Shown piece after piece: positions 1 through 9,383 of a DNA stretch of 64,000 nt. A program made the position numbers and the translations under genes. The notes under the pieces are model-generated. The model was not told where the DNA came from. It ran no database searches and was given only the letters and a program-made list of their open reading frames with translations. The stretch comes from BPGX01 sp035405785. Its GTDB lineage: Bacteria; Bacteroidota; Bacteroidia; B-17B0; Aurantibacillaceae. Numbering within the stretch: the first letter of the stretch is position 1; each line of letters starts with the position of its first letter. The stretch is taken from the NCBI GenBank assembly GCA_035405785.1, contig DAONJS010000011.1, positions 1 to 64,000 of the forward strand, in the 5' to 3' direction.

Positions 1-9
1 AATTTTATT

Positions 10-17
10 TATATTTG
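10..17 (+). promoter_or_regulatory. Probable -7 promoter box upstream of the YeiH-like transporter gene
   Basis: The 8-mer TATATTTG matches the Bacteroidota -7 consensus TAnnTTTG exactly. It lies about 75 nt before the start codon at 94, leaving a leader of roughly 70 nt. A -33 element would fall at or before the window edge and cannot be judged. Confidence 0.5.
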
Positions 18-93
18 CACCATCAAAAAGTTGCATTTGTGACTTGAATTCACCTAATTTAATTTTACCACATCAAAAACATTAAATTGTATT

Positions 94-1062
94 ATGAATA
101 ATTCATCAGAAGAATCATCGGAAAAATTCTATTTTGTAAAAGATAAAAATACCAGAAAAGTTATATTTATTATCACTTTAATACTCTGTGCATCTCCACT
201 TGTTTCGCCACCTATAGCATTGTTATTAGGTATTTTAATTGCTCAATTTATTGGACACCCATATTTACATTTAAATCATAAAGCCACCCATTTGTTATTA
301 CAAACATCTGTTGTGGGGCTGGGCTTTGGAATGAATGTAAATACTGCATTAGAGGCAGGAAAAGAAGGTTTTGTTTTTACAGTTCTTACAATCATTGTAA
401 CATTAGTGCTTGGTTATTTAGTTGGCAAGTTATTAAAGGTTAATCATAAAACATCTTACTTAATTTCATCAGGTACTGCAATATGTGGTGGAAGTGCTAT
501 AGCTGCCATTTCACCAATCATCAAAGCCAATGAAGAAGAAGTAAGTGTATCATTAGGAACAATTTTTATTTTAAATTCTATTGCATTATTTGTTTTCCCA
601 TTCATTGGTGAAGCTTTGAATTTAAGCGAATCAAAATTTGGACTATGGTCTGCTATTGCTATTCACGATACAAGTTCTGTTGTAGGAGCAGCAAGTAAGT
701 TTGGAGACACTGCATTAAAAATTGCCACAACTGTAAAGCTATCCCGTGCATTGTGGATTATTCCATTGGCATTGTTTAGTAGTTTTATTTTTAAATCAAA
801 ACATCAAAAAATTAAAATTCCCTACTTCATCGGATATTATGTACTTGCTATCATTTTGAATACTTACATACCTCTCTTTAAAACAATTAGTCCAACAATA
901 ATCAGTATTTCAAAAACAGGATTAACCATTACCTTGTTTTTAATTGGTTCTGGATTATCAAAAAAAGCTATTTATTCTGTGGGAATAAGGCCTGTTTTAC
1001 AAGGCGTATTGGTATGGATAATTCTTTCAGTTTCTACATTATTAGTTATTATAAATTATTGA
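94..1062 (+). CDS. YeiH/UPF0324-family putative sulfate exporter
   Basis: This is a polytopic inner-membrane protein of 322 residues, close to the family's usual 330-350. After a charged 20-residue N-terminus it runs as about ten hydrophobic segments. It shows the family's glycine-rich core: VVGLGFGMN near residue 75, TAICGGSAIAA near 128 and AIHDTSSVVGAA near 190. The family (UPF0324, PSE) is annotated as putative sulfate exporters, but the substrate is rarely tested, so the role is inferred. The start is the first ATG after a good -7 box. No LysR regulator or sulfur gene is adjacent. The next gene, a small lipoprotein, follows after about 60 nt. Confidence 0.85.
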   Translation: MNNSSEESSEKFYFVKDKNTRKVIFIITLILCASPLVSPPIALLLGILIAQFIGHPYLHLNHKATHLLLQTSVVGLGFGMNVNTALEAGKEGFVFTVLTIIVTLVLGYLVGKLLKVNHKTSYLISSGTAICGGSAIAAISPIIKANEEEVSVSLGTIFILNSIALFVFPFIGEALNLSESKFGLWSAIAIHDTSSVVGAASKFGDTALKIATTVKLSRALWIIPLALFSSFIFKSKHQKIKIPYFIGYYVLAIILNTYIPLFKTISPTIISISKTGLTITLFLIGSGLSKKAIYSVGIRPVLQGVLVWIILSVSTLLVIINY

Positions 1063-1121
1063 TATAAAATTTCAATTCATCATCAAATGAAAAATTTTGC
1101 ACCTTTGCACAAAAAATTTTT

Positions 1122-1394
1122 ATGAAAGTATTTTACAGGTTTTTAATGATGCTTTTTTCAGGTGGTATTGTCTTTTCATTTACTTCTTGCAGCAAACCAG
1201 CAGAAACAAAAGAAGAATTTATACAAAAAGGAATCATTATGAGTGACACACTATTAAAAAGCGTAGATAAACAACTTAAAGATGCAGAAATGGCAGTAGA
1301 TAGTGCTATTAAATCTGGTGCTTTTGTGCCACCTCCACCCCCTACAAGTTCTCCTTCTGCCAATAATTCTAACACAACTAATCCTTCAAAATAA
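1122..1394 (+). CDS. Small lipoprotein with a proline-rich tail
   Basis: This 90-residue protein has a signal peptide ending in a lipobox (SFTSC, Cys23), so it should be lipid-anchored in the envelope. The middle (about 25-70) is charged and probably helical. The tail is low complexity, with a run of five prolines followed by Ser/Asn/Thr, which looks like a flexible linker. I recognise no domain. A weak -7-like sequence (CACCTTTG near 1100) precedes the gene. A reading frame on the opposite strand covers the same bases but has no support. Confidence 0.7.
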   Translation: MKVFYRFLMMLFSGGIVFSFTSCSKPAETKEEFIQKGIIMSDTLLKSVDKQLKDAEMAVDSAIKSGAFVPPPPPTSSPSANNSNTTNPSK

Positions 1395-1445
1395 AAAATT
1401 TATTTAGTGTTGATAATCAACATTCAATTTTTGAAAAAAAATTTT

Positions 1446-1474
1446 TTTGGTGGATAAATTATTTTGTATATTTG
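1446..1474 (+). promoter_or_regulatory. Promoter of the rplU-rpmA operon
   Basis: TTTG at 1446-1449 and TATATTTG at 1467-1474 are 17 nt apart, matching the Bacteroidota -33/-7 arrangement. The predicted transcript starts about 15-20 nt before the rplU start codon at 1495, giving a short leader. Confidence 0.75.
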
Positions 1475-1494
1475 CCCCCCTTAAATAAAAATTT

Positions 1495-1803
1495 ATGTAC
1501 GCAATAGTTGAAATAGCAGGACAGCAATTCAAAGTAGAAGAAGGTCAAAAAATCTACACCCATCGCTTAAAAGCACAAGAAGGCGAGTCGGTAAATTTTG
1601 ATAAAATTTTATTGGTAGATAATAACGGATCTGTAACTGTGGGTAATCCTACTGTAAACGGAAAAGTTAGTGCAAAAGTTCTTAACCACTTAAAAGGCGA
1701 TAAAGTATTGGTGTTCAAAAAGAAAAGAAGAAAAGGATACCAAAAATTAAACGGTCATCGTCAATACCTTTCATATATTCAAATTGAAAAAATTGAAATT
1801 TAA
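1495..1803 (+). CDS. rplU: 50S ribosomal protein L21
   Basis: L21 is a structural protein of the large ribosomal subunit that binds 23S rRNA. At 102 residues it has the normal length. The N-terminal YAIVEIAGQQFKVEEG segment and the C-terminal KKRRKGYQKLNGHRQ basic stretch are family signatures. It is followed after 33 nt by rpmA, the standard L21-L27 pair, and preceded by a strong promoter, so the two form a short operon. Confidence 0.98.
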   Translation: MYAIVEIAGQQFKVEEGQKIYTHRLKAQEGESVNFDKILLVDNNGSVTVGNPTVNGKVSAKVLNHLKGDKVLVFKKKRRKGYQKLNGHRQYLSYIQIEKIEI

Positions 1804-1836
1804 TAAAAATAAATAACTCATAAAAACTATAATACT

Positions 1837-2097
1837 ATGGCACATAAGAAAGGAGAAGGTAGTGTAAAAAATGGTAGAGATTCCCACAGTAAGAGATTGG
1901 GAGTAAAATTATTTGGAGGAGAAATTTGTAAAGCTGGTAATATTATCATTCGTCAAAGAGGTACAAAATTTCATCCTGGAGATAATGTAGGCATTGGAAA
2001 AGATCATACAATTTTTGCCTTAATTGATGGCGTAGTTGCTTTCAAAACCAGAAGAGGCAAAAAAATAGTTTATGTTCAACCATTGGCAACTAACTAA
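1837..2097 (+). CDS. rpmA: 50S ribosomal protein L27
   Basis: L27 reaches the peptidyl-transferase centre with its N-terminal tail. This copy has 86 residues and begins MAHKKGEGSVKNGRDS, so it has no cleavable extension of the kind found in Firmicutes. The RLGVKLFGGE and RQRGTKFHPGDNVG blocks are characteristic. It is the second gene of the rplU operon and is followed about 70 nt later by a strong hairpin with a T-run. Confidence 0.98.
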   Translation: MAHKKGEGSVKNGRDSHSKRLGVKLFGGEICKAGNIIIRQRGTKFHPGDNVGIGKDHTIFALIDGVVAFKTRRGKKIVYVQPLATN

Positions 2098-2168
2098 TAT
2101 CATATCTCAAATTTAAATTTTTTAGGATGCTGACTGTATTATAGTTAGTATCTAATTTAACACATTAC

Positions 2169-2203
2169 AATCCCTCGTAAAACTTTACGGGGGATTTTTG
2201 TTT
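2169..2203 (+). terminator. Intrinsic terminator of the rplU-rpmA operon
   Basis: An inverted repeat (AATCCCTCGTAAA pairing with TTTACGGGGGATT, one G-T pair) is followed by a T-rich tract. It sits between rpmA and the convergent gene ending at 2234 and could serve both strands. Confidence 0.8.
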
Positions 2204-2233
2204 TTAAATACTCAAATTATCATTAATTTTTTA

Positions 2234-3682
2234 TTAGTTATTTACAATCAATTTTCCCGAAAATTTTTGTCCATCTACAATAGCAGTTAAAATATACATT
2301 CCATTTTGTAATGAACTAATATCAAATTTTTCAATATTATTTTCAATTCTTTGATAAAAAACTAATCTGCCTTGTAAATCAAAAATATTTAATTCTCCAT
2401 CATTCAATTTTGTATCAGATTCAAGATATAAATAATCAGAAGCAGGATTTGGAAAAACTCTAAAAGATATTTTATTTTCAATTTCATTGACACTTACCAC
2501 ATTATTAGCAAATTGTAATGTAGAATCTAACTTTACAATAAAAACATCCTCCTGCAATGCATTAAATCCTAAAGTATAACCTACTCCTACAAGTCCTTTA
2601 TCAGCAGTTTTTTTAATAGATAATATAAAGTCGTCTTCAGAAGATCCATAAGTAACACTTGAAAGAAACCATTGACTTGTAAAGATATAAAATCCCGGTT
2701 CTCTTTTACCCTGACCAAATCCAAACAAATCATAAACTACAAAGTGTTTGTTATTATTAGAATAAGTATTTGTTGTTGCTCTTTGTACTTTTAGATTTTT
2801 GTTTGTTTCTTTTACATCTCCAATCCAATTACATAAAGAATCTACAACTAATTGATGATAATAAAGAGTATCAGTTCCAAATGGAGATTGTGAAGATCCG
2901 CAAATTACAAATGCACTGTCTGATGGTCTTTCAAAAAAATCATACCCCACATCTTCTAAATTGTTATATCCAAAATCTTTGAAAAAAAGAGAATCACCAT
3001 TGTTATTTGTTTTGTATATAAAATAATTTCCTTTTGTATCAGAAAAACTATAAGTAGTTCCAAAACATGCAATTCTACCATCTAGAAGAATTTCTACAGA
3101 AACTGCTTCATCATCATTAGTGCCACCTATTCTTTTTTCCCATTGCATATTTCCTAATGAGTCGGTTTTTACTATCCAAATATCTTTTGAACCTTTTGAA
3201 TTTGAATAAGAATATCCGACCATTACAAAGCCTGTATCTTTTGTTTGTTGAACAGAATTAAAAAAATCCCAATCTATTCCTCCATAAGTTTTTTGCCAAA
3301 TTAAATTTCCTGCTTTATTTACTTTTATTAAATATCCATCATAACCACCACTACCATAAGTATTTGTATATCCTGCTATTACAAAACCTGAATCTGATGT
3401 TCTAACAATGGCTTTACCAATATCATTGTTTGATCCACCAATATGCTGAGCCCACATCAACCAACCGTTCTTATTCACTTTTGCAACTAATACATCACTG
3501 TTCCCAAAAGTATATGTGCCTGTATAACCAGTTACCATAAAATTTCCATCCAATGCTTCTACTACATCATATCCTATATCTACTCCCCACCATCCAAATT
3601 TACTAAACCATTTTTGCTGTGCATTTATTACAAGGGTAGTAAATGATAACAATAAGAACCACAATAACTTTTTTGTATTCAT
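2234..3682 (-). CDS. Secreted repeat protein with T9SS C-terminal sorting domain
   Basis: This 482-residue protein has a Sec signal peptide (cleavage near residue 21, after VINA). About seven repeats follow, built on a G-G-F-V-I-A-G-Y-T theme, such as DSGFVIAGYTNTYG and DTGFVMVGYSYS. They resemble the beta-propeller-like repeats of secreted Bacteroidota proteins. The last 75 residues form a type A T9SS sorting domain: FRVFPNPASDYLYLES, then DLQGRLV, and finally SLQNGMYIL with a GKLIVN end. The protein should cross the outer membrane by T9SS and be anchored or released there. It is the last gene of a leftward envelope block, 1 nt after the preceding gene. The specific function is unknown. Confidence 0.88.
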   Translation of the reverse strand: MNTKKLLWFLLLSFTTLVINAQQKWFSKFGWWGVDIGYDVVEALDGNFMVTGYTGTYTFGNSDVLVAKVNKNGWLMWAQHIGGSNNDIGKAIVRTSDSGFVIAGYTNTYGSGGYDGYLIKVNKAGNLIWQKTYGGIDWDFFNSVQQTKDTGFVMVGYSYSNSKGSKDIWIVKTDSLGNMQWEKRIGGTNDDEAVSVEILLDGRIACFGTTYSFSDTKGNYFIYKTNNNGDSLFFKDFGYNNLEDVGYDFFERPSDSAFVICGSSQSPFGTDTLYYHQLVVDSLCNWIGDVKETNKNLKVQRATTNTYSNNNKHFVVYDLFGFGQGKREPGFYIFTSQWFLSSVTYGSSEDDFILSIKKTADKGLVGVGYTLGFNALQEDVFIVKLDSTLQFANNVVSVNEIENKISFRVFPNPASDYLYLESDTKLNDGELNIFDLQGRLVFYQRIENNIEKFDISSLQNGMYILTAIVDGQKFSGKLIVNN

Positions 3683-3683
3683 T

Positions 3684-4955
3684 TTATTTTAATTTTTTGC
3701 TTATCATAAAAAAGAATCCTTGCCCATAAGATATTTTAGGTAAAACCCAGCCCTGTAAGTTATTACTACCAATATAAAAGTGCCAGTTTTTAGTTTGATA
3801 CATTAAAGAAAAGCCCACATTAAATAATGAATATCCGCCATAACCTAAATGTAATGTTCCTTGAAAATGTTGACTAAATTGATAGGCAGGTTCAGTAAAG
3901 ATATATGGTTTGTAATTGGCATTAAAAATATATCTGAATCCCATTCCCCAAGAGAATTTCATATCACCAAAATAAATTTTGTTATACAAAATTAAATTTG
4001 TTGGGATATTGGTATTAAAAGTGCCTTTACGAGCATTAGTGATTTCTTTAAACATGCTATCTGCATTAATTTTACTTAATGTTGAATCTTTCAAATCGTA
4101 TATTGAATTAATATGATAACCATTGAATTTGAGTATACTATCCGAAGAATATCTTACATTATTTCTAAGCCAATGAATAAATCCAAAATTATTGATATTC
4201 ACACTTAATACACTCATTTTGCCCAGTTTACTTTTGTATGGTGTTTCAAAATAGATATCAGTAGATGCTCCTATACCATTGAGTTCATACCATTTTTTTT
4301 GAGAAGTATCACTTATTGTAACATTAAAATTTGAGTTAAATACAATTTCATCATACGAACTGCTTGTGAAAAGAGAAGAATTTTTTCCAAATCCAAAATA
4401 TATCAATCTGTTGCCCTGCAATATAGATGCAGAAATACCTATTTTAGCCGTACTATCTACCTTTTTGAACAATACACCAAATTTTAATTCATTAAATGTA
4501 ATTGTGTTGATATTGGTATTTGCTAAATTCGCAGTATTTCCGGCTAACGGTTTATTCCCATAAAAAGCAAGTTGAAAAAAATCTTTTGTATAACCTGCAT
4601 GTATCAAATACTGTTGTTTTGCGGCAATGAAATAAGAAATTTTTTCTGGATTTTTTTTGGAAGAAAAAAAAGTATGTAAATTGTAATTCAGATATGCTCC
4701 CGCCCTGTTGAATCCCAGTGCTTTATTCAGTGCCTTATCTTTCATTTCTTTATCAATATATCCTCCAAAAAAAAGTGTATTAACCATATTAGCATTGATA
4801 TGATTAGACCCAGCATCAAACTCTGCTTTAAGAGAAACGGCATTGCCTGTGTATTGATAAAAATTAAATTCAGAATTATATTGAGAAAATAAATTTGTTG
4901 TGCCTAATATAAATAATACACAGATATATTGAAATAATCGTATAAGTTCTTTCAC
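3684..4955 (-). CDS. Probable outer-membrane beta-barrel protein (DUF5723-like)
   Basis: I place the start at the GTG at 4955, four bases after the upstream gene's stop. This gives 423 residues beginning MKELIRLFQYICVLFILG, an excellent signal peptide. ATG starts further upstream (5009 or 4991) would overlap the preceding gene and add a charged extension before the signal. The mature part is rich in alternating hydrophobic and aromatic strands (for example KFSWGMGFRYIF and GTLHLGYGGYSLFNVGFSLMY) and ends in Phe/Lys-rich strands, as expected for an outer-membrane barrel. The layout resembles the Bacteroidota DUF5723 family, but I am not certain of that assignment. Confidence 0.7.
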   Translation of the reverse strand: MKELIRLFQYICVLFILGTTNLFSQYNSEFNFYQYTGNAVSLKAEFDAGSNHINANMVNTLFFGGYIDKEMKDKALNKALGFNRAGAYLNYNLHTFFSSKKNPEKISYFIAAKQQYLIHAGYTKDFFQLAFYGNKPLAGNTANLANTNINTITFNELKFGVLFKKVDSTAKIGISASILQGNRLIYFGFGKNSSLFTSSSYDEIVFNSNFNVTISDTSQKKWYELNGIGASTDIYFETPYKSKLGKMSVLSVNINNFGFIHWLRNNVRYSSDSILKFNGYHINSIYDLKDSTLSKINADSMFKEITNARKGTFNTNIPTNLILYNKIYFGDMKFSWGMGFRYIFNANYKPYIFTEPAYQFSQHFQGTLHLGYGGYSLFNVGFSLMYQTKNWHFYIGSNNLQGWVLPKISYGQGFFFMISKKLK

Positions 4956-4959
4956 AATT

Positions 4960-6567
4960 TTAATTTTTTGAAACAGTTCTGTAATTGACATCAACAGTAA
5001 TAACAACATCTAAATAATAAGAATCATAAATGACAATATCCGGAGGTGAAGGAGGTAAGTATGTATAAGAAATTAATTTTATTTTTTTGCTTTTCTTTAA
5101 ATTTTCAATGGTGGTTTTATTCATATATGCAATAAGCTGAGAATGACGGGATGATACTACATCATTATTAGCATTTACAAAAGCCATTTCTACAGTATTA
5201 TTGGAAGGTAACAGCAAAGAATCTAAAACATTACTATTTTCATCTAAAAGATATGCTTGCAATTTTACTTTGAATGGATAATTATTGACAATATTAAAAA
5301 TAATTTTTCCCTCATTAACATTGTTTAATTGAGAGATGTTTTTAAAATCAATATCTAAAACATCTTGCAAACGAAAATAAGACGCACTAAAAATTAAAGG
5401 CACATCAATATCGGCATAAATTCTAATACCAGTATTGTAATAAGCAAAATCATTAGTTGCAGAGGTGTTGCCATTAGGATTGACTTTAATTCTTCCACTG
5501 TAACCTAAATAATCAGGAAGATTTTCTATAAATGGTTTTAAATTGCTGTTGGATGTGTTTATAGATATATTGGTAGTTGTAGAGTTTACTGGATTTGCCC
5601 AATTACCTGTTTTACTTGCCCTATTGATATTGATGCTGTTTAATACAGATGTATTTAATAAAACCCTATTATTATTCGTTGTATTGATAGATTCAACTGT
5701 ATCTAATTTACCTTGAATATCTACCCCAAAATCATTGACAATTTTAAAGTTAATAGAAGCTGAATTTATTTGAAAATTAGAAGCTTCAAGTGTTTTAGAA
5801 AATCCTATTTCTGCTGAATCGTAAGGTATAACAATATCTTGTTGTCCAAAGTATCCTTCAATATATTGTGGAATTATTTTTTCATAAGAAATTTCTGCCT
5901 GAATACCCTGACCAAACAAAATACTATCAGTTTGTGCATTTGGAGCAGTATAAACGGTAAAAGTATGCACAATAGTATTAAATTTATTTCCATATTGTCC
6001 GGTAAAGTTTAAATCATACCCATCAATGTTATATGTTTTAATGGTAGGGGTTGAACCGGGTGGGATTATTTCTGAAATAGTGAACGGGCTGCTGTTTTGA
6101 GTTGCAGATGGTAATTGATATAAAAATAACAATGGCTGTCGAGTTGTGTTTAAATATTTTACTTTTAAATTGCCCTGTTTTACTATTCCATACCTAATTC
6201 TCGCATTATTTGGAATTTGAAAATCTATTTCTTCCGTTTTGTAAAATAACATTGTATTAGGATTTACAGTAGCTGTAAAAAAAGCCACAAAAGAATAATT
6301 AATTGTAGTATCTTTTAAATTAACTAAAGAATCAACTTTTATGTCGCCTACTTTTTTTGAAAACTTGAGATGAATGATATGACTGTTATCTGACTGAAAT
6401 AATGAATCACCAAAGAAGTTTTTGATATTTAAGGTGCCTCTTGCTATTGGTGAAACTAAATCTACATCCCAATAAGCAATGTTACTTTTTTTACAAGACA
6501 AAAATAAAAAAAAGAATAAAGATAAACTTACAATTAGAATAGAGATTTTCTGAATTTGAAATTTCAT
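4960..6567 (-). CDS. Large envelope lipoprotein, function unknown
   Basis: This 535-residue protein has a lipobox (FLFLSC, about Cys25) followed by Lys-Lys. The body is beta-rich with many short Asn/Thr/Ile strands. It has no cysteine-rich or catalytic motif that I recognise. Its start overlaps the stop of the gene before it by one base (TAATG), so the two are translationally coupled, and the barrel gene follows after 4 nt. The three probably form one surface or outer-membrane assembly; that is inferred from context only. Confidence 0.75.
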   Translation of the reverse strand: MKFQIQKISILIVSLSLFFFLFLSCKKSNIAYWDVDLVSPIARGTLNIKNFFGDSLFQSDNSHIIHLKFSKKVGDIKVDSLVNLKDTTINYSFVAFFTATVNPNTMLFYKTEEIDFQIPNNARIRYGIVKQGNLKVKYLNTTRQPLLFLYQLPSATQNSSPFTISEIIPPGSTPTIKTYNIDGYDLNFTGQYGNKFNTIVHTFTVYTAPNAQTDSILFGQGIQAEISYEKIIPQYIEGYFGQQDIVIPYDSAEIGFSKTLEASNFQINSASINFKIVNDFGVDIQGKLDTVESINTTNNNRVLLNTSVLNSININRASKTGNWANPVNSTTTNISINTSNSNLKPFIENLPDYLGYSGRIKVNPNGNTSATNDFAYYNTGIRIYADIDVPLIFSASYFRLQDVLDIDFKNISQLNNVNEGKIIFNIVNNYPFKVKLQAYLLDENSNVLDSLLLPSNNTVEMAFVNANNDVVSSRHSQLIAYMNKTTIENLKKSKKIKLISYTYLPPSPPDIVIYDSYYLDVVITVDVNYRTVSKN

Positions 6568-7043
6568 TATGGAGCATTTAATTCTGGAGTTGTAATGATA
6601 TTACTTTTATTTCCTGCATTATCTTTTATGAAACAAGATAATTTTAATTTTTTTATACTATTGTCTTTTCTGTATGGTGAAAGTAAAATGGCTATTTCTC
6701 CACTGATAGGTTTATTTTTATAGGCATCTGATGGCGATGGAAATGTGCGGGCATCAATGGTGTCATTTAAAAATGTAGTATCTTTAAAAACATTATACAT
6801 ATTAATATCATTTTCCCAAAAATAATAAGTTAAATAAAAATTTCCTTCTCCAACTGGACTCCCGCCTATATCCCCATCTCCATCAGAAAAACTTATTGTA
6901 AATAACGCACTATCTTTAGATAATACATTAAATGATTTAAAAGAAATTTGTGGTGATTTTGAATAATTGGGTTTTTTAGCACAATAAAATAATACACTAC
7001 TTGCAACAACAATTAGTATGATTATTTTTTTTCTTGTATTCAT
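6567..7043 (-). CDS. Small lipoprotein with an acidic D-G-D-G-D loop
   Basis: This is a 158-residue protein with a signal peptide and a lipobox (SVLFYC, about Cys21). The mature part contains ISFSDGDGDIGGSP, a repeated Asp-Gly loop that resembles the calcium-binding turns of Ig-like or cadherin-like surface domains in Bacteroidota. The rest reads like one beta-sandwich. It is first in a three-gene leftward operon with the 535-residue lipoprotein and the barrel protein. Calcium binding is an inference. Confidence 0.75.
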   Translation of the reverse strand: MNTRKKIIILIVVASSVLFYCAKKPNYSKSPQISFKSFNVLSKDSALFTISFSDGDGDIGGSPVGEGNFYLTYYFWENDINMYNVFKDTTFLNDTIDARTFPSPSDAYKNKPISGEIAILLSPYRKDNSIKKLKLSCFIKDNAGNKSNIITTPELNAP

Positions 7044-7072
7044 TTAATTATTAAAAATTGTGAGTATAAAAA

Positions 7073-8230
7073 TTATCTTGGTCTTCCAACACTTCCACCA
7101 CCACCTCCTCTTGGAGAAGAAAAACTTCCACCGCCACCACTACTACCTCCACCAATTCCTTTTTGTATGGAATTATTTTGAAAATTAGTATTGTTTTCTT
7201 TTGGGGAAGTATTTACAGGTTCTGGCTTTGATATAACAGGACGACCAGGGTTTTGATTAGTCCCTTTAGGAGAAACAACATTGGTTCCTACAGAATTACC
7301 TGAATTTACTGATGGATTAAAGTTGATGTTTCTTGGAACGATATTATTTTGAACACTTGCAGGATTGGTATTGATTTGATGAATAAGTGGTGCATTTATT
7401 GCATTTATTTGTTTAGGTTCAAATTTTTCAACTGGTTTTGGTCTGGCTGTTTCGTCAAATTTTGGAATATTTAATTCTGGAGATACTACCGTAGAATTTT
7501 TTGAAAAGTTATTTTCACTTGTAATGTTATTTGCAGTTCTTCTTGAATTAAACCCTTCGTGAGAAGTGCGTGGAGCATAAGTCATACTGTTAATATCTTG
7601 TGAGTTGTAGTAGTAAGGATTATATCCATAATAAGGATTGTATCCATAAGGAGAATAACCATAATAATTGTAAGGATTATACCAATATGGTGTATAACCA
7701 AAACCCATATATGGATTGTATGACCAAGGTGAATAGCCCCAATTGCTGCAATAAAAGGGGTTTCCCCAACAAGTCCCTAAACCATAAGAATAGTAAGGAT
7801 TTCCAAATGAATTGTAGCCATAGCCCATAGGTGAATAATTTCCATAACCCATATAAATACTGCTGCCATAATTAGGAGCACCATAAAAACCATAATTAGT
7901 ATACCAGTTATCGTAATATCCTAAACCACTAACCGGGTTATAAAATCTTTTTATTCTTGCAGCATATTCATAGTCATAATAATCATCTTTACTATAATTT
8001 GGTTCTTTATAGTAAGGATTGTTGTTTATTTTTTCTTGTTCTTTTGCAATAGAATCTTGAATATACTTTTGTCTTTCTTCTTGTTTCTTTTTTTCTAAAG
8101 CAATTTGTTCAAACTTTTCTTTTCTTTCTTTTCTTGCATTTACATAACTATCGCTGTCTTCATAGTATTTCAAAGAAGAGCAGGAAGCAAACACCATTAT
8201 CAAAGAAAGATAAATGAGTATTGTTTTCAT
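7073..8230 (-). CDS. Tyr/Gly/Asn-rich low-complexity lipoprotein
   Basis: The 385-residue protein begins with a signal peptide and a lipobox (MVFASC, about Cys17). A charged Lys/Glu-rich helix follows (about 30-70). Then comes a striking stretch (about 80-215) dominated by Tyr, Gly, Asn and Pro, with near-repeats of YGYNPYYGYNPYYYN. The C-terminal third is Asn/Pro/Ser-rich and ends in a Gly/Ser-rich tail with SSGGGG and PRGGGGG runs. Similar lipoproteins are widespread in Bacteroidota without an assigned function. The composition suggests a disordered or self-associating surface polymer, which is inference. It is separated from the following operon by only about 30 nt. Confidence 0.8.
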   Translation of the reverse strand: MKTILIYLSLIMVFASCSSLKYYEDSDSYVNARKERKEKFEQIALEKKKQEERQKYIQDSIAKEQEKINNNPYYKEPNYSKDDYYDYEYAARIKRFYNPVSGLGYYDNWYTNYGFYGAPNYGSSIYMGYGNYSPMGYGYNSFGNPYYSYGLGTCWGNPFYCSNWGYSPWSYNPYMGFGYTPYWYNPYNYYGYSPYGYNPYYGYNPYYYNSQDINSMTYAPRTSHEGFNSRRTANNITSENNFSKNSTVVSPELNIPKFDETARPKPVEKFEPKQINAINAPLIHQINTNPASVQNNIVPRNINFNPSVNSGNSVGTNVVSPKGTNQNPGRPVISKPEPVNTSPKENNTNFQNNSIQKGIGGGSSGGGGSFSSPRGGGGGSVGRPR

Positions 8231-8297
8231 ACATTTAATTTTTTACCCCTTCAAATATACGAAAAAAAATACATCTGGTATATGTTATTTAAAATTA

Positions 8298-8323
8298 AAA
8301 ACCCCTTTAAATCAAGGGGTTTT
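8298..8323 (-). terminator. Intrinsic terminator of rpoD
   Basis: A perfect 10-bp stem (AAAACCCCTT with AAGGGGTTTT) with a 6-nt loop lies 26 nt past the rpoD stop. It is followed on the minus strand by a T-rich run. Confidence 0.85.
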
Positions 8324-8348
8324 GAAAAAATATTTTATTTGAAAGTAA

Positions 8349-9215
8349 TTAAATACCTAAATATGGGAGTAATAATTTGCTACGGGAACTATGTCTTAAT
8401 CTGCGGATGGCTTTTTCTTTGATTTGTCTTACTCTTTCACGGGTTAAATTAAATTTATCACCAATTTCTTCTAAAGTTAAAGGATGGGCTACTCCAATAC
8501 CATAGAATAGTTTTATCACATCTCTTTCTCTTTCTGTAAGTGTAGATAACGCTCTTTCCACTTCTCTTTCAAGAGATTCTTTTAATAATTGAGCGTCTGC
8601 ACTTGGAGAATCACTGTTTGGAATAACTTCTACAAGAGTGCTTTCTTCTCCTGCAATTAAAGGTGCATCAATGCTGATGTGCTTACCACTTACTCTTAAA
8701 GTATCTGCTACTTTTTCAATAGGAATATCTGTAGCTTCTGCCAGTTCTTCTGTACTTGGCTCTCTTTCATACTCTTGTTCAAGTTTAGAATAAGCTTTAT
8801 TAATTTTGTTCAAAGAACCCACCTGATTAAGTGGTAATCTTACAATTCTTGATTGTTCAGCTAATGCCTGTAAAATAGATTGACGAATCCACCATACTGC
8901 ATAAGAGATAAATTTGAACCCTCTTGTTTCATCAAATCTGCGAGCGGCTTTAATAAGTCCTAAATTTCCTTCATTGATAAGGTCTGGCAAACTTAAACCC
9001 TGGTTTTGATATTGTTTAGCTACAGAAACAACGAAACGAAGGTTTGCACGGGTTAATTTTTCAAGAGCTTCTTCATCTCCTTCTTTAATTCTTTTTGCTA
9101 ACTGAACTTCTTCTTCTGCTGTGATTAACTCTTCTTTTCCTATTTCCTGTAAGTATTTGTCTAATGAAGCGCTTTCGCGATTGGTAATTGATTTAGTAAT
9201 TTTCAATTGTCTCAT
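8349..9215 (-). CDS. rpoD: Primary RNA polymerase sigma factor (RpoD/SigA)
   Basis: This is the housekeeping sigma factor that directs RNA polymerase to TAnnTTTG promoters in this phylum. It has 288 residues, the short Bacteroidota form without region 1.1. Region 1.2 (SLDKYLQEIGKEELITAEEE) starts near residue 17. Region 2 follows, with LPDLINEGNLGLIKAARRFD and the melting segment RGFKFISYAVWWIRQ. Region 3 is present, and region 4 carries the helix-turn-helix LTLEEIGDKFNLTRERVRQIK near 245. The gene stands alone with its own terminator. I could not find a convincing -7 box in the 200 nt upstream. Confidence 0.97.
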   Translation of the reverse strand: MRQLKITKSITNRESASLDKYLQEIGKEELITAEEEVQLAKRIKEGDEEALEKLTRANLRFVVSVAKQYQNQGLSLPDLINEGNLGLIKAARRFDETRGFKFISYAVWWIRQSILQALAEQSRIVRLPLNQVGSLNKINKAYSKLEQEYEREPSTEELAEATDIPIEKVADTLRVSGKHISIDAPLIAGEESTLVEVIPNSDSPSADAQLLKESLEREVERALSTLTERERDVIKLFYGIGVAHPLTLEEIGDKFNLTRERVRQIKEKAIRRLRHSSRSKLLLPYLGI

Positions 9216-9383
9216 ATATTATGGTTTTATTGGTTTCCAATCAGAATATAACGAATATTATTCCAAAATGTTACATAAAAATGAAAAAAAATTCAAAAGT
9301 TTTTTACAACAAAGTGAACTATTTTATTAAATTATTGAAAATGAATAAGTTATTTTAAAACAACAAGTGCAAAAAAATTAAAC

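Noticed and set aside
4956..5009. ATG starts of the barrel protein inside the upstream lipoprotein gene
   Set aside because: They add a charged extension before the signal peptide. The GTG at 4955 follows the upstream stop by 4 nt and restores a normal signal.
7600..7830. Plus-strand frame rich in Asn and Cys
   Set aside because: It is the complement of the Tyr/Asn/Gly repeat of the lipoprotein gene; the repeat composition alone explains it.
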